From Serinicoccus profundi (GTDB taxonomy: Bacteria > Actinomycetota > Actinomycetes > Actinomycetales > Dermatophilaceae), in assembly GCF_008001015.1 (NCBI RefSeq), contig NZ_CP042862.1, positions 1,736,001 to 1,800,000 of the forward strand: 64,000 nucleotides of DNA. Direction: 5' to 3'. Positions 36,645-47,289 of the stretch are shown here, piece by piece. Position numbers and translations under genes: made by a program. Position 1 is the first letter of the stretch. Each line of letters opens with the position of its first letter. The notes below the pieces were generated by a model. It was not told where the DNA came from and did not search any database. It was given only the letters and a program-made list of their open reading frames with translations.

Positions 36645-37858
36645 GCGGCCGGGGTGCTCCCCATGGTGAGGGAGAGCTCTTCGTCGATGGCGGTCATGAG
36701 CGTCTCGACGACCTCGGGCACGCCGATCTTGGCGATGATGTCGGCGAAGAAGCCCCGGACGACGAGGCGGCGCGCCTCGTCCTCGGTGATCCCGCGCGAC
36801 ATGAGGTAGAACAGCTGCTCGTCGTCGAAGCGACCGGTCGAGCTCGCGTGGCCGGCGCCGGCGATGTCGCCGGTCTCGATCTCCAGGTTGGGGACCGAGT
36901 CGGCGCGGGCGCCGTCGGTGAGCACGAGGTTGCGGTTGAGCTCGTAGGTGTCGATGCCCTCGGCCTCGGCCCGGATGAGCACGTCGCCCACCCACACCGT
37001 CCGGGCGGTGTCGCCCTGCAGCGCGCCCTTGTAGGTCACCAGCGAGGTGCACCGGGGGGCGTTGTGGTCGACGAAGGAGCGGTGCTCCAGGTGCTGACCG
37101 GCGTCGGCGAAGTAGACGCCGAGCAGGGTCGCGTCGCCGCCGGGGCCGGCATACCGGACGTTGGAGTTCATCCGGACGATGCCTCCGCCGATCGAGACCG
37201 CGATGTGCTTGTAGGTCGCGTCGCGGCCCACGAGCGCCTCGTGCTGGGCCAGGTGCAGCGCCTCGTCGTCCCAGCGCTGCAGCGACACCACGGTGAGGTG
37301 GGCGCCGTCGCCGACGGTGACCTCGAGGTTGCCCGTGTGGTCGGCGGCACCGGTGTGGTCGAGGATGACCAGCGCCTTGCTGTGGGCACCCGACTCCACC
37401 ACGTAGTGGGCGTTGGACCGGCGACCCGCGCCGTTGCCGTGGACGTTGACCCGGATCGGCTCGCTCACCTGCTCCTGAGCCGGGATCCGCAGGTATGCCG
37501 CGTCCGCGGTGTTGCTGCTCGCCACGGCCGCGCCGCGGTCCTCGGGGACGAGGACCGTGCCGCGGGGTGCCTGGCCCGGCGCCAGGGTGCCGACGAGGTA
37601 GTCGCCCGGCGCCTGGACGTCGTAGGACGCGGCTGGCTGCTCGCCCTGCTCGTCCGTCGCGGCGTCGGTGAAGACGTTGCCGAGGCGGTCGACCGGGGTG
37701 AAGCGCCACTCCTCCTCGCGTCCGGTGGGGACGCCGAAGGCGTCGACGTCGAAGGACCGGGTGCGCGCGGCCCGCGACTGGTCGGGGATCCGGTGGTCCC
37801 CGCCGATCTGGGCCTGCGGGTCGGTGTGGGTGGTGCTGTCGTCGATCAGAAGCGACAT
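36641..37858 (-). CDS. sufD: Fe-S assembly protein SufD
   Basis: The protein of 405 residues has the SufBD b-helix core and the family ending G-H-A-S-S-T-G-R-F-D-D-E-Q-L-F-Y-L-M-S-R-G. It lacks most cysteines of SufB. It forms the SufBC2D scaffold with its neighbours. Its ATG shares a base with the sufB stop (TGATG), so translation is coupled. Confidence 0.95.
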   Translation of the reverse strand: MSLLIDDSTTHTDPQAQIGGDHRIPDQSRAARTRSFDVDAFGVPTGREEEWRFTPVDRLGNVFTDAATDEQGEQPAASYDVQAPGDYLVGTLAPGQAPRGTVLVPEDRGAAVASSNTADAAYLRIPAQEQVSEPIRVNVHGNGAGRRSNAHYVVESGAHSKALVILDHTGAADHTGNLEVTVGDGAHLTVVSLQRWDDEALHLAQHEALVGRDATYKHIAVSIGGGIVRMNSNVRYAGPGGDATLLGVYFADAGQHLEHRSFVDHNAPRCTSLVTYKGALQGDTARTVWVGDVLIRAEAEGIDTYELNRNLVLTDGARADSVPNLEIETGDIAGAGHASSTGRFDDEQLFYLMSRGITEDEARRLVVRGFFADIIAKIGVPEVVETLMTAIDEELSLTMGSTPAA

Positions 37859-39279
37859 CAGCCGACGGCTCCTTCCATCTGCAGCTCGATGAGGCGGTTG
37901 AGCTCGAGGGCGTACTCCATGGGCAGCTCGCGGGCGATCGGCTCCACGAAGCCGCGCACGATCATCGCCATGGCCTCGGTCTCGGACATGCCTCGGGACA
38001 TGAGGTAGAACATCTGGTCCTCGGACACCTTGGAGACGGTCGCCTCGTGACCCATCTGCACGTCGTCCTCGCGGACGTCGACGTAGGGGTAGGTGTCGGA
38101 CCGGGAGATCTGGTCGACCAGCAGCGCGTCGCAGACCACGGAGGAGCGGCTGTGGTGGGCGCCCTCGTTGATCTGGACCAGGCCACGGTAGGAGGACCGG
38201 CCACCGCCACGCGCCACCGACTTGCTGACGATGGTCGAGGAGGTGTGCGGTGCGGCGTGCACCATCTTGGAACCGGCGTCCTGGTGCTGGCCCTCACCGG
38301 CGAAGGCGACGGACAGCGTCTCGCCCTTGGAGTACTCGCCGAGGAGGAAGACGGCCGGGTACTTCATCGTCACCTTGGAGCCGATGTTGCCGTCGATCCA
38401 CTCCATCGTCGCGCCCTCGTCGCAGGTCGCCCGCTTGGTGACGAGGTTGTAGACGTTGTTGGACCAGTTCTGGATCGTGGTGTAGCGGACCTTGGCGTTC
38501 TTCTTCACGACGATCTCGACGACGGCGCTGTGCAGGCTGTCGGTCTTGTAGATCGGCGCCGTGCAGCCCTCGACGTAGTGCACCGAGGAGCCCTCGTCGG
38601 CGATGATGAGCGTCCGCTCGAACTGACCCATGTTCTCGGTGTTGATCCGGAAGTAGGCCTGCAGCGGGATGTCGACGTGGACACCCTTGGGGACGTAGAT
38701 GAACGACCCGCCCGACCAGACGGCCGTGTTGAGCGCGGAGAACTTGTTGTCGCCCGAGGGGATGACCGAGCCGAAGTACTCCCGGAAGAGGTCGCCGTGC
38801 TCGCGCAGGGCGGTGTCGGTGTCCAGGAAGAGGACACCCTTCTCCTCCAGGTCCTCACGGATCTGGTGGTAGACGACCTCGGACTCGTACTGCGCGGCGA
38901 CACCGGCGACGAGGCGCTGCTTCTCCGCCTCGGGGATGCCGAGCCGGTCGTAGGTGTTCTTGATGTCCTCGGGCAGGTCCTCCCAGCTGGTGGCCTGCTT
39001 CTCGGTGGACTTCACGAAGTACTTGATGTTGTCGAAGTCGATGTCGGAGAGGTCGGCGCCCCAGTGGGGCATCGGCTTCTTGCCGAACAGGCGCAGCGCC
39101 TTGAGCCGCTGCTCCAGCATCCACTCCGGCTCGTCCTTCCGGCCCGAGATGTCGCGCACGACGTCCTCGGACAGCCCACGACGGGCCGATGCTCCGGCCT
39201 CGTCCCGGTCGGCCCAGCCGTACTCGTACTTGCCCAGATCCTTCAGGCCTGGGTTGAGCTCCTCGATGTTGGTGCTCAT
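37858..39279 (-). CDS. sufB: Fe-S assembly scaffold SufB
   Basis: The protein of 473 residues is the scaffold on which clusters form. It shows [23 protein letters not shown] and [10 protein letters not shown], all conserved in SufB. It has no intein, which is worth noting because mycobacterial SufB has one. The ATG at 39279 follows GAGGACGTGAG. It lies one base downstream of the sufR stop, so the regulator and the scaffold are read from one message. Confidence 0.97.
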   Translation of the reverse strand: MSTNIEELNPGLKDLGKYEYGWADRDEAGASARRGLSEDVVRDISGRKDEPEWMLEQRLKALRLFGKKPMPHWGADLSDIDFDNIKYFVKSTEKQATSWEDLPEDIKNTYDRLGIPEAEKQRLVAGVAAQYESEVVYHQIREDLEEKGVLFLDTDTALREHGDLFREYFGSVIPSGDNKFSALNTAVWSGGSFIYVPKGVHVDIPLQAYFRINTENMGQFERTLIIADEGSSVHYVEGCTAPIYKTDSLHSAVVEIVVKKNAKVRYTTIQNWSNNVYNLVTKRATCDEGATMEWIDGNIGSKVTMKYPAVFLLGEYSKGETLSVAFAGEGQHQDAGSKMVHAAPHTSSTIVSKSVARGGGRSSYRGLVQINEGAHHSRSSVVCDALLVDQISRSDTYPYVDVREDDVQMGHEATVSKVSEDQMFYLMSRGMSETEAMAMIVRGFVEPIARELPMEYALELNRLIELQMEGAVG

Positions 39280-39280
39280 C

Positions 39281-40105
39281 TCACGTCCTCTCGTCGGTGC
39301 GGTGCTCGGGGTGGTTCGGTGGGGTCTGTGGTGGTGCAGGGGTCCTCGGTATGACGAACGGCGGGGCGCTCGCTCTTTCTTCCGGGCTCGGGGGTGCAGT
39401 TCCGAGGGCCCCGGTCGGCACGAACGTCGTGCAGACGTGCTCCCCGCCCGCGAGCGTCGCCAGCCGCTGGACGTGGACGTGGAGGATGCGGGCAATCGCC
39501 TTGGTCTCGGCCTCGCAGAACTGCGGGAACTCGGTGGCCACCTCGCGCACCGGGCAGTGCCCCTGGCACAGCTGGATGCCGGCGAGCCCGGTGCCCTCCC
39601 CCACGGGGCGCGCCGATGCGGCATACCCCTCCTGCGACAGCGCCAACGCCAGCGCGGTGGTGCGGGTCTGCAGGTCGTCGGTACCGGCCTCGGCCAGGGT
39701 GCGATCGACCGAGGCACGCAGGCGCTGCTCGAGCTGGGCGATCTGGGCCTCGGCGAAGGACTCGACGGCCGGGACCCCCACGCGGTCGGCGAGGTAGTGC
39801 AGGGCGGCGTTGGCGACGCCATCGTAGCTGGTGCGGAACTGCTCCTGGCCCAGGGCGGTGAGGACGTAGGCCCGGGCGGGTCGGCCGCGACCACGACGCC
39901 CCGGCAGCGGCCCGTCGTGCTCGGCGATGAGCCCGGCCTCGTCCAGCGCGTCGAGATGGCGCCGGACGGCAGCAGGGGTGAGGCCGAGGTCCTTGGCCAG
40001 GACGCTGGCGGTCACCGGCGCCTGCTCGCCGACGGCGCGGCGCACCCGGTCCCGGGTCCGGGACTCGTCGTGCACCTCCGCCATGGCTGCGGGCACCTGT
40101 GCCAT
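39281..40105 (-). CDS. sufR: Fe-S cluster sensing repressor SufR
   Basis: The protein of 274 residues has an N-terminal helix-turn-helix ([15 protein letters not shown] near 40-54) with a basic wing, and a C-terminal cluster site made from C180, C184, C197 and C225 (C-Q-G-H-C-P-V, F-C-E-A-E, C-T-T-F-V-P). SufR represses the suf operon when its cluster is intact. I prefer ATG 40105 over ATG 40114 because the likely operator overlaps the latter. The last 45 residues are Pro-rich and not conserved. Confidence 0.95.
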   Translation of the reverse strand: MAQVPAAMAEVHDESRTRDRVRRAVGEQAPVTASVLAKDLGLTPAAVRRHLDALDEAGLIAEHDGPLPGRRGRGRPARAYVLTALGQEQFRTSYDGVANAALHYLADRVGVPAVESFAEAQIAQLEQRLRASVDRTLAEAGTDDLQTRTTALALALSQEGYAASARPVGEGTGLAGIQLCQGHCPVREVATEFPQFCEAETKAIARILHVHVQRLATLAGGEHVCTTFVPTGALGTAPPSPEERASAPPFVIPRTPAPPQTPPNHPEHRTDERT

Positions 40106-40107
40106 AT

Positions 40108-40122
40108 TCACCATGCCAGTGT
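40108..40122 (-). promoter_or_regulatory. Candidate SufR operator
   Basis: Read on the minus strand: ACACT-GGCAT-GGTGA. This differs at one base from the ACACT-N5-TGTGA inverted repeat that I recall for Mycobacterium tuberculosis SufR. It sits right at the sufR start, where binding would block transcription of the whole operon. Confidence 0.5.
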
Positions 40123-40181
40123 GACGTATTGCGAGGGCCCACGCCAAGGTAGGGCACCCTCACCCCGGTCGGGACCCGCGC

Positions 40182-40961
40182 CTAGTCCGACCAGCGCAGG
40201 AGCACCCGCGCGAGCAGCCCCCCGAGGACCCCCCACACCAGCAGCACGACCAGGGCAGGAAGGTTCCAGCCCCCCAGGATGAAGGCGTCCCGCAGTGCGT
40301 CCCCCAGGGCCGCGGTGGGCAGCAGCGAGAGGAGCGCACCGCCGGGCAGGGTGCTCGCCGGCACGAGGGTGCCGCCCACGCCGGCGAGCAGGACCCACAC
40401 GAGGTTGGCCAGCGCCAGGACCGCCTCTGCACGCAGCGCCCCGCCGACGCAGACCGCGAGCGCGACGAGCGCGAGGGTCCCGAGGACCACGGCCACCGCC
40501 GCAGGAAGGATCCCGAGGGGGTCGGGGCGCCATCCGAGCAGCAGGGCCACCACCGCGACGAGGAGCAGCTGGAGGGCCAGGGCGCCGAGCACGGCGGTGG
40601 TCTTGGCCAGCAGCAGGCCGCCCCGGCCCAGGGGCGTGGTGCCGAGGAGCCGCAGGACCCCCCAGCGCCGCTCGAACCCGAGCAGGATGGCCTGCCCGGT
40701 GAAGGCGGTCGACAGGACGGTGAGGGCCAAGACCCCGGGGGTGAGGGCGTCGATCCGGGCCGCGCCGGCCCAACGGCCGACGGCGAGCTCGGGGAAGGTC
40801 ACGAGGCTCAGGCCGACGAGGGCGAGCACGGGCAGCACCACCGAGACGAGCAGCTGCTCCCCGTGCCGGAGCAGCCCCAGGGCCTCGAAGCGAGCCTGGG
40901 CGAGCACGCGACGGGCTGCTGGGACGGTGTCAGCGCGCGGGACAGCCGGTGCGGCACTCAT
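40182..40961 (-). CDS. ABC transporter permease (ABC-2 type)
   Basis: The protein of 259 residues has six hydrophobic segments and the R-R-W-G-V-L-R-L-L-G-T-T-P-L loop of ABC-2 permeases in antibiotic- or lipid-export systems. It follows the ATPase gene with a four-base overlap. In actinobacteria this pair lies between sufR and ctaA with conserved order; a role in heme or cytochrome assembly is suspected but not shown. Confidence 0.9.
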   Translation of the reverse strand: MSAAPAVPRADTVPAARRVLAQARFEALGLLRHGEQLLVSVVLPVLALVGLSLVTFPELAVGRWAGAARIDALTPGVLALTVLSTAFTGQAILLGFERRWGVLRLLGTTPLGRGGLLLAKTTAVLGALALQLLLVAVVALLLGWRPDPLGILPAAVAVVLGTLALVALAVCVGGALRAEAVLALANLVWVLLAGVGGTLVPASTLPGGALLSLLPTAALGDALRDAFILGGWNLPALVVLLVWGVLGGLLARVLLRWSD

Positions 40962-41695
40962 CGCAGCACCCGGTCGGTGAGGGCGAAGTAGGCCTCCTCG
41001 AGCCCCGGCTCCCCCACCTCCGCGCAGACCTGCTCGACGGTGCCCGCCGCACCCACGCGGCCCCCCACCACGACCACGACCCGGTCGGCCAGGCGCTGCG
41101 CCTCCTCGAAAGAATGCGTCGTCACAACCATGGCGGTCCCGGCCGTGGCGACCTCACGCACGAGGGCGTGCACCTCCCGGCGGGCGTGCGGGTCGAGGCC
41201 CGCGGTCGGCTCGTCGAGGAAGGCGACATCCGGGTCCCCCACGAGAGCCGCGGCGAGGGCTACGCGTTGCCTCTGCCCACCGGAGAGCCGCCGGACCGTC
41301 GTCCGGTCGAAGTCGGTGATCCCGAGCCGCGCCGAGAGCCCCGCCACGTCGACGGGTGCGGCGTAGAGCTGAGCGAGATGGCGCAGCAGGGCCCGGGCCG
41401 TGACCGCCTGCGGCAGCCCGCCGTCCTGGAGCATGACGCCGACGCGGTCACGGTGGGCCGCAGGAGCGGCGAGAGGGTCCTGGCCGAGCACCCGGACCTC
41501 TCCCCCGTCCGGTCGCTGCAGCCCGACGGCGATCTCGACCGCGGTCGTCTTCCCCGCGCCGTTGGGCCCGAGGACGCAGGTGACCTCGGCCGGCGCGGCA
41601 CGCAGCGTGAGACCGCGCAGGGCCTCGGTGCGGCCGAAGCGACGGGAGACCTCGCGCAGCTCGACGGCCCAGGGGTGGGCGCCGGCCTGCGTCAC
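40958..41695 (-). CDS. ABC transporter ATP-binding protein
   Basis: The protein of 245 residues has G-P-N-G-A-G-K-T, L-S-G-G-Q-R-Q-R, V-A-F-L-D-E-P-T-A-G-L-D and T-T-H-S-F-E-E-A. The GTG at 41695 overlaps the ctaA stop as GTGA, which fixes the start; the open frame further upstream is a shadow within ctaA. It powers the neighbouring permease. Confidence 0.92.
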   Translation of the reverse strand: MTQAGAHPWAVELREVSRRFGRTEALRGLTLRAAPAEVTCVLGPNGAGKTTAVEIAVGLQRPDGGEVRVLGQDPLAAPAAHRDRVGVMLQDGGLPQAVTARALLRHLAQLYAAPVDVAGLSARLGITDFDRTTVRRLSGGQRQRVALAAALVGDPDVAFLDEPTAGLDPHARREVHALVREVATAGTAMVVTTHSFEEAQRLADRVVVVVGGRVGAAGTVEQVCAEVGEPGLEEAYFALTDRVLR

Positions 41696-42714
41696 CGGCT
41701 CGCCACCCGCGGCGACGACGGGACCGTCGTCGGGCGGACCGCGGCGCTCACGGCATACATCGTCTCGACGGTCATGGCGCTCACCGCGACGAGCGTCGCG
41801 GCCCCGACGAGGTGGAGCGTGACGGCACCGATCGGCAGACCGGAGAAGAACTGGTAGTAGCCGACCGCACCCTGCGCGAGCACCACCACCGCGAGCACGA
41901 GCAGCCCGCGCCGCACGGGGGTGGGCCACGCCCGGACGATCGCCGCCACGAGCGCCGCGAAGGTCGCGGCCACCAGCACGTAGACCGGAACGGCGTGCGC
42001 CCTGGTGACGAGGTAGGCGTCGAAGGTGTGGCGGGCGACCTCACCGGAGTCGCCGGAGTGCGGACCGGTGCCGGTGACGAGGGTGCCGAGGTAGACGGCC
42101 AAGGCGACGCTGACCGCGATGACCAGGCCCAGGGTGCGCAGGGCCCGGCGGTCCGACCTCACCTGGCCGCCGCGGTGGGCGTGCGCGACCTGCGGCAGGC
42201 TCGCGCGGCGCGCGCGGTTGACGAGGACGCCGCCCAGGGCGATGAGGACGGCGGAGACCACGAAGTGGATGCCGACCACCCAGGGGTTGAGGCCGGTGAT
42301 GACGGTGATCCCCCCGAGCACCGCCTGCAGCGGGATGCCGAGTCCCATGAGCAGCGCGATGACGAAGAGGTCACGGTGCTCACGGCGCAGCCGCAGCACG
42401 GCGAGGAAGGTGAGGACGGCGATCGCGGCCAGCAGGAAGGTGAGCAGCCGGTTGCCGAACTCGATGACGCCGTGGACCCCCATCTCCGGGGTGTTGGTCC
42501 ACGAGGCGTCGGTGCACCGGGGCCAGGTCGGGCACCCCAGCCCGCTCCCGGTGAGACGCACCAGCCCGCCGGTGAGGACGAGCAGCGCGTTGGCGAGCAG
42601 CGAGGCCCAGGCCGTGACCCGCAGCCACCGGCCGGGCGAGCGGGGCAGCAACCGCTCCAGGAGGTATGCCCCGGGCGAGGCGGACGCGCGCGCGGAGGTC
42701 GTGGAGGTCGTCAT
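41692..42714 (-). CDS. ctaA: Heme A synthase (COX15/CtaA family)
   Basis: The protein of 340 residues has eight predicted transmembrane segments and converts heme O to heme A for cytochrome oxidase. The helix motifs [17 protein letters not shown]-x-C, V-I-E-F-G-N-R, and further His in H-F-V-V-S-A and H-A-V-P-V-Y match heme ligation sites. The ATG at 42714 overlaps the ctaB stop. The C-x4-C loop suggests the extracytoplasmic Cys pair seen in Bacillus CtaA. Confidence 0.93.
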   Translation of the reverse strand: MTTSTTSARASASPGAYLLERLLPRSPGRWLRVTAWASLLANALLVLTGGLVRLTGSGLGCPTWPRCTDASWTNTPEMGVHGVIEFGNRLLTFLLAAIAVLTFLAVLRLRREHRDLFVIALLMGLGIPLQAVLGGITVITGLNPWVVGIHFVVSAVLIALGGVLVNRARRASLPQVAHAHRGGQVRSDRRALRTLGLVIAVSVALAVYLGTLVTGTGPHSGDSGEVARHTFDAYLVTRAHAVPVYVLVAATFAALVAAIVRAWPTPVRRGLLVLAVVVLAQGAVGYYQFFSGLPIGAVTLHLVGAATLVAVSAMTVETMYAVSAAVRPTTVPSSPRVASR

Positions 42715-43679
42715 CGCAGCGGCAGGAAGAGCAGCGGGTCGACCGCCACCCCGAGGAAGAGCAGGGTGAGGTAGCTGATGGAGAAGTGGAACAGCCGCAT
42801 CGCCCCGAGGGCGGGCCCGGTGACGCCGGCCCGCGCGCGGGAGAGCAGCCGGTGCGACTCGGCGACGAACACCGCGCCGGCCACGACGGCCACCACGGTG
42901 TAGATCCATCCCATGGGCGCGACCGGCACGAGCACGAGCGAGACGAGCACGGTGACCCAGGCGTACGCGACGACCTGGCGACCGACGGCGACGTCCTCGG
43001 CGACGACCGGGAGCATGGGGACCCCGGCGTTGGCGTAGTCCTCCTTGAACCTCATCGACAGCGGCCAGTAGTGCGGTGGCGTCCAGAAGAAGACGACGAG
43101 GAAGAGGATGAGCGCCGACCACGACAGGCCGTCGGTCACGGCCGACCAGCCGATGAGGACCGGCATGCACCCGGCCACCCCGCCCCAGACGATGTTCTGG
43201 CTGGTGCGGCGCTTGAGCACGATCGTGTAGAAGACGACGTAGAGCGCGATCGCCCCGAGCGCCAGCCACGCCGAGAGCCAGTTGACGACCAGGCCGAGCC
43301 ACAGGACCGCACCGACCCCGAGGACGCCACCGAAGACGAGGGCGTCCCGGGGGGCGATGGCGCCGGTGACCAGCGGGCGGGTGGAGGTGCGGTGCATCTG
43401 CGCGTCGATGTCGCGGTCGAGGTAGCAGTTGAGGACGTTGGCCGAGGCGGCGGCGAGGGTCCCACCGACCAGCGTGGCGACGATCAACCAGACGGGAGGG
43501 ACGCCCCGCTCGGCGAGGAACATCACGGGGAAGGTCGTCACCAGCAGCAGCTCGATGATGCGGGGCTTGGTGAGCGAGACGTAGTCGCGGAGCACCTGCC
43601 GCCAGCCCCGACCGCCGTGGCCCGAGGCCCCGGGCCGTCCCCGTCCGGGGTGGGCAGGGCGTGGGTCGAGCGTGGTCAC
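42711..43679 (-). CDS. ctaB: Protoheme IX farnesyltransferase (heme O synthase)
   Basis: The protein of 322 residues is a UbiA-type prenyltransferase with eight or nine hydrophobic segments. The first Asp-rich motif N-C-Y-L-D-R-D-I-D-x-x-M and the second [13 protein letters not shown] are intact. It farnesylates heme B to heme O, feeding CtaA. The start at GTG 43679 follows GAAGGA by four bases. The gene is divergent from tkt, 218 bases away. Confidence 0.95.
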   Translation of the reverse strand: MTTLDPRPAHPGRGRPGASGHGGRGWRQVLRDYVSLTKPRIIELLLVTTFPVMFLAERGVPPVWLIVATLVGGTLAAASANVLNCYLDRDIDAQMHRTSTRPLVTGAIAPRDALVFGGVLGVGAVLWLGLVVNWLSAWLALGAIALYVVFYTIVLKRRTSQNIVWGGVAGCMPVLIGWSAVTDGLSWSALILFLVVFFWTPPHYWPLSMRFKEDYANAGVPMLPVVAEDVAVGRQVVAYAWVTVLVSLVLVPVAPMGWIYTVVAVVAGAVFVAESHRLLSRARAGVTGPALGAMRLFHFSISYLTLLFLGVAVDPLLFLPLR

Positions 43680-43823
43680 GGCATCCTTCGGAGGGTCGCG
43701 GTGCAGGTCGCGCGAGGGGTGCCGAGCACCGCCGTCGCACCTCCCATCGTAGCCGCCCGGACGAGCGTCCGGCGCCGGGGCAGGGTGCGGACCCGCCCCG
43801 GTCGCGCACCGGCTCGGAGGGAC

Positions 43824-43829
43824 TAAGGT
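43824..43829 (+). promoter_or_regulatory. -10 element (TAAGGT) of the tkt operon
   Basis: TAAGGT lies seven bases before the ATG at 43837, the spacing of leaderless starts here. The transcript would carry a short upstream reading frame, then tkt. Confidence 0.55.
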
Positions 43830-43836
43830 CGGGGGT

Positions 43837-43893
43837 ATGCCGGGGCACCTCACGTCGTCCCGGGTTACGTGCCCATGCACCGTCAGGAGATGA
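43837..43893 (+). CDS. Possible leader peptide of the tkt operon (18 codons)
   Basis: ATG 43837 opens a frame of 18 residues ending [10 protein letters not shown], with TGA at 43891-43893. It begins seven bases after the -10 element, so it could be translated as a leaderless frame. Its last two sense codons (AGG AGA) are the tkt ribosome-binding site, and it stops four bases before the tkt GTG. This resembles leader peptides that couple translation or sense amino acid supply. Two Cys codons are notable. It is a prediction only. Confidence 0.4.
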   Translation: MPGHLTSSRVTCPCTVRR

Positions 43894-43897
43894 ACCA

Positions 43898-46099
43898 GTG
43901 ACCACCTCCACCGAGAACTACACCGCCGGTCGCGACAGCGCGCTGACCCGGCCGGTCTCCTCGCAGGTCGGGTGGACCGACGCCGATGTCCGTGCCGTCG
44001 ACACGGCCCGGCTCCTCGCGGCCGACGCCGTCGAGAAGTGCGGCAGCGGCCACCCGGGCACCGCGATGAGCCTGGCCCCGCTGGCCTACCTGCTCTTCCA
44101 GAACGTCATGACGCACGACCCGAGCGACCCGCACTGGCTGGGTCGCGACCGGTTCGTGCTCTCCGCGGGCCACTCGAGCCTGACGCAGTACGTCCAGCTC
44201 TACCTCTCCGGCTACGGCCTGGAGCTGGAGGACCTCCAGGCCCTGCGCACCTGGGGCTCCAAGACCCCCGGCCACCCGGAGGTCCACCACACGGACGGGG
44301 TGGAGATCACCACCGGTCCCCTGGGCTCGGGGCTCGCCTCCGCGGTCGGCATGGCCATGGCGCAGCGCCGTCAGCGCGGCATGTTCGACCCCGAGGCCGC
44401 TCCCGGTGAGTCGCCCTTCGACCACCAGATCTGGGTCATCGCCTCCGACGGCGACATCATGGAGGGGGTCTCCTCCGAGGCCAGCTCGCTCGCCGGGCAC
44501 CAGGAGCTGTCCAACCTCACGGTCATCTACGACCAGAACTTCATCTCCATCGAGGACGACACCGACATCTCCTTCAGCGAGGACGTCGCCCTGCGCTACC
44601 AGGCCTACGGCTGGGCGACGGAGGTGGTCGACTGGCGAGCCAAGGCGCCCTACACCGAGAACATCGACGCGCTGTATGCCGCGCTCCAGTCCGCCAAGGC
44701 GCGCACCGACCGCCCGACGCTGGTGCTGCTGCGGACCATCATCGCCTGGCCCGCGCCGGACGCCCAGGACACCGGCGCCGCCCACGGCTCCGCGCTCGGC
44801 GCCGAGGAGATCTCGGCGACCAAGAAGCTCCTCGGTTTCGACGCCCGCAAGACCTTCGAAGTCGACGAGGAGGTCCTCGCTCACGCCCGCGGTGTCGTCG
44901 ACCGCGGTCAGGCGGCCCACGCGGCCTGGGAGAAGACCTACCAGGCCTGGCGCGAGGCCCAGCCGGAGCGCGCCGCGCTGCTCGACCGGCTGCGGGCCCA
45001 CGAGCTCCCGGCCGGCCTCGACGCCGCGCTGCCCACCTTCCCGGCCGATGCCAAGGGCATGGCCACCCGCAAGGCGTCCGGCGAGGTGCTCACCGCGCTG
45101 GCCGACGTCATGCCGGAGCTGTGGGGTGGCTCGGCCGACCTGGCAGGCTCCAACAACACGACGATGAAGGGCCAGCCGAGCTTCGTCCCGTCCTCGAAGT
45201 CGACCGAGATGTTCCCCGGCGACGAGTACGGCCGCACGCTGCACTTCGGCATCCGCGAGCACGCGATGGGCATGATGCTCAACGGCATCTGCCTCGAGGG
45301 GCTCACCCGTCCCTACGGCGGGACCTTCCTCACCTTCTCCGACTACATGCGCCCCTCGATCCGGCTGGCCGCGATCCAGCAGGTCAACCCGATCTACGTG
45401 TGGACGCACGACAGCATCGGGCTGGGCGAGGACGGCCCGACCCACCAGCCGATCGAGCACCTCGCCGCGCTGCGGACCATCCCGGGTCTCGACGTCGTCC
45501 GACCGGCCGACGCCAACGAGACCTCCGTGGCCTGGCGGGCCATCCTCGGGATCACCGACAACCCGACGGCGCTCATCCTCACCCGTCAGAACGTCCCGAC
45601 CTTCTCCCGGAGCGACATGAACCCGGCCGAGGGTGCGGCCCGGGGTGGCTACGTCCTGGTCGACGCCGTGGGCGGAACCCCCGACGTCATCCTCGTCGGC
45701 ACCGGCTCCGAGGTGCAGCTGGCGGTGCAGGCGCGCGAGCAGCTCGAGGCCCAGGGGGTGCACGCGAGGGTCGTGTCCATGCCCTGCCGCGAGTGGTTCA
45801 GCGCACAGGACCGCGCCTACCGCGAGGAGGTGCTGCCCCCGTCCGTGCGCGCCCGGGTCAGCGTCGAGGCCGCGGTGGCCCAGGGCTGGCGCGAGATCGT
45901 GGGCGACGCGGGTCGGATCGTGAGCCTGGACCACTACGGCGCCTCGGCCGACTACGAGCGCCTCTACACCGAGTTCGGCATCACCGCGGAGGCCGTCGCC
46001 GCCGCCGCGCACGACTCGATCGAGGACGCCTCCGGTGTCCCGGTCCCGGGCGGCGCCGAGGTCCCCGACGACGGCGGCTCCGAGACCGTGGGCGCCTGA
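43898..46099 (+). CDS. tkt: Transketolase
   Basis: The protein of 733 residues transfers two-carbon units in the pentose phosphate pathway. The TPP site has S-G-H-P-G-T-A-M-S and [10 protein letters not shown], the Tyr-containing Y-D-Q-N loop follows, and the pyrimidine domain has [12 protein letters not shown] 43898 follows AGGAGA by seven bases. It is a little longer than typical (about 690-700) through N- and C-terminal tails. It begins tkt-tal-pgi-zwf-opcA. Confidence 0.97.
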   Translation: MTTSTENYTAGRDSALTRPVSSQVGWTDADVRAVDTARLLAADAVEKCGSGHPGTAMSLAPLAYLLFQNVMTHDPSDPHWLGRDRFVLSAGHSSLTQYVQLYLSGYGLELEDLQALRTWGSKTPGHPEVHHTDGVEITTGPLGSGLASAVGMAMAQRRQRGMFDPEAAPGESPFDHQIWVIASDGDIMEGVSSEASSLAGHQELSNLTVIYDQNFISIEDDTDISFSEDVALRYQAYGWATEVVDWRAKAPYTENIDALYAALQSAKARTDRPTLVLLRTIIAWPAPDAQDTGAAHGSALGAEEISATKKLLGFDARKTFEVDEEVLAHARGVVDRGQAAHAAWEKTYQAWREAQPERAALLDRLRAHELPAGLDAALPTFPADAKGMATRKASGEVLTALADVMPELWGGSADLAGSNNTTMKGQPSFVPSSKSTEMFPGDEYGRTLHFGIREHAMGMMLNGICLEGLTRPYGGTFLTFSDYMRPSIRLAAIQQVNPIYVWTHDSIGLGEDGPTHQPIEHLAALRTIPGLDVVRPADANETSVAWRAILGITDNPTALILTRQNVPTFSRSDMNPAEGAARGGYVLVDAVGGTPDVILVGTGSEVQLAVQAREQLEAQGVHARVVSMPCREWFSAQDRAYREEVLPPSVRARVSVEAAVAQGWREIVGDAGRIVSLDHYGASADYERLYTEFGITAEAVAAAAHDSIEDASGVPVPGGAEVPDDGGSETVGA

Positions 46100-46143
46100 C
46101 CCAGCTGTGCGACCCCTTCCTACTCACTCACCCGAGGAGAGCG

Positions 46144-47289
46144 ATGACTGACCACGCCCGCACCACCCTGCACGACCTCGACGACGCCGGGGTCTCCGTC
46201 TGGCTCGACGACCTGAACCGCCCGATGATCACCTCCGGCGAGCTCCAGGCCTACGTCGACCGAGGCGTCCTGGGCGTCACCACCAACCCCACCATCTTCG
46301 CCGCGGCGCTGGCCGAGGGAGAGGCCTACACCGACCAGGTCCGCGACCTCGCGGCTGCTGGGGCCGACGTGGACGAGGCCGTGTTCGCCCTCACGACCGA
46401 GGACGTCCGCAACGCCTGCGACGTGCTCATGCCCGTCTACGAGCGGACCGGCGGTCAGGACGGTCGCGTCTCGATCGAGGTCGACCCGGGGGCCGCCAAG
46501 GACACCGAGCGCACCGTGCAGATCGCCGAGCGCCTGTGGTCGGAGATCGACCGGCCCAACCTCCTGGTCAAGATCCCCGCCACCGTCGAGGGACTGCCAG
46601 CCATCTCGCAGACCCTGGCCAAGGGGATCAGCGTCAACGTCACGCTCATCTTCTCGCTTGACCGCTATCGCGGGGTCATGAATGCCTACCTCACCGGCCT
46701 GGAGCAGGCCCGTGAGCACGGGGTGGACCTCTCGACGATCCGCTCGGTGGCGAGCTTCTTCGTCTCCCGCGTGGATGCCGAGATCGACGCGCGGCTGGAG
46801 AAGATCGGCACCGAGGAGGCCCTCGCCCTGCGCGGGCAGGCCGGGCTGGCCAACGCACGGCTCGCCTACCAGGCCTTCGAGGAGGTCTTCGGCACACCGC
46901 GCTGGCAGAACCTCGCCGACGACGGGGCCACGCTGCAGCGCCCGCTGTGGGCCTCGACCGGGGTCAAGAACCCCGACTACTCCGACACGATGTACGTCAC
47001 CGGGCTCGTCGCGCCGCAGACGGTCAACACGATGCCGGCCAAGACGCTCGAGGCCACGGTCGACCACGCCGAGCTCGAGGGCGACACCGTCACCGGGTCC
47101 TACGCCCAGGCCCAGCAGGTGCTGGACGACCTGGAGCGGGTGGGCGTCTCCTACGCCGAGGTCGTCGACCAGCTCGAGACCGAGGGCGTGGACAAGTTCG
47201 AGGCCTCCTGGAGCGAGCTGCTCGGCACCGTGCAGGACGAGCTGGACAAGGCGGCGACGTCCCAGGACGGTCAGGAGAACTCCCGATGA
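46144..47289 (+). CDS. tal: Transaldolase
   Basis: The protein of 381 residues exchanges three-carbon units between sugar phosphates. V-T-T-N-P-T-I-F, the Schiff-base Lys region L-L-V-K-I-P-A-T and N-V-T-L-I-F-S are present. GAGGAGAG precedes the ATG at 46144. It ends in an ATGA overlap with pgi. In some bacteria transaldolase and this type of Pgi are fused; here they are separate but translationally coupled. Confidence 0.97.
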   Translation: MTDHARTTLHDLDDAGVSVWLDDLNRPMITSGELQAYVDRGVLGVTTNPTIFAAALAEGEAYTDQVRDLAAAGADVDEAVFALTTEDVRNACDVLMPVYERTGGQDGRVSIEVDPGAAKDTERTVQIAERLWSEIDRPNLLVKIPATVEGLPAISQTLAKGISVNVTLIFSLDRYRGVMNAYLTGLEQAREHGVDLSTIRSVASFFVSRVDAEIDARLEKIGTEEALALRGQAGLANARLAYQAFEEVFGTPRWQNLADDGATLQRPLWASTGVKNPDYSDTMYVTGLVAPQTVNTMPAKTLEATVDHAELEGDTVTGSYAQAQQVLDDLERVGVSYAEVVDQLETEGVDKFEASWSELLGTVQDELDKAATSQDGQENSR

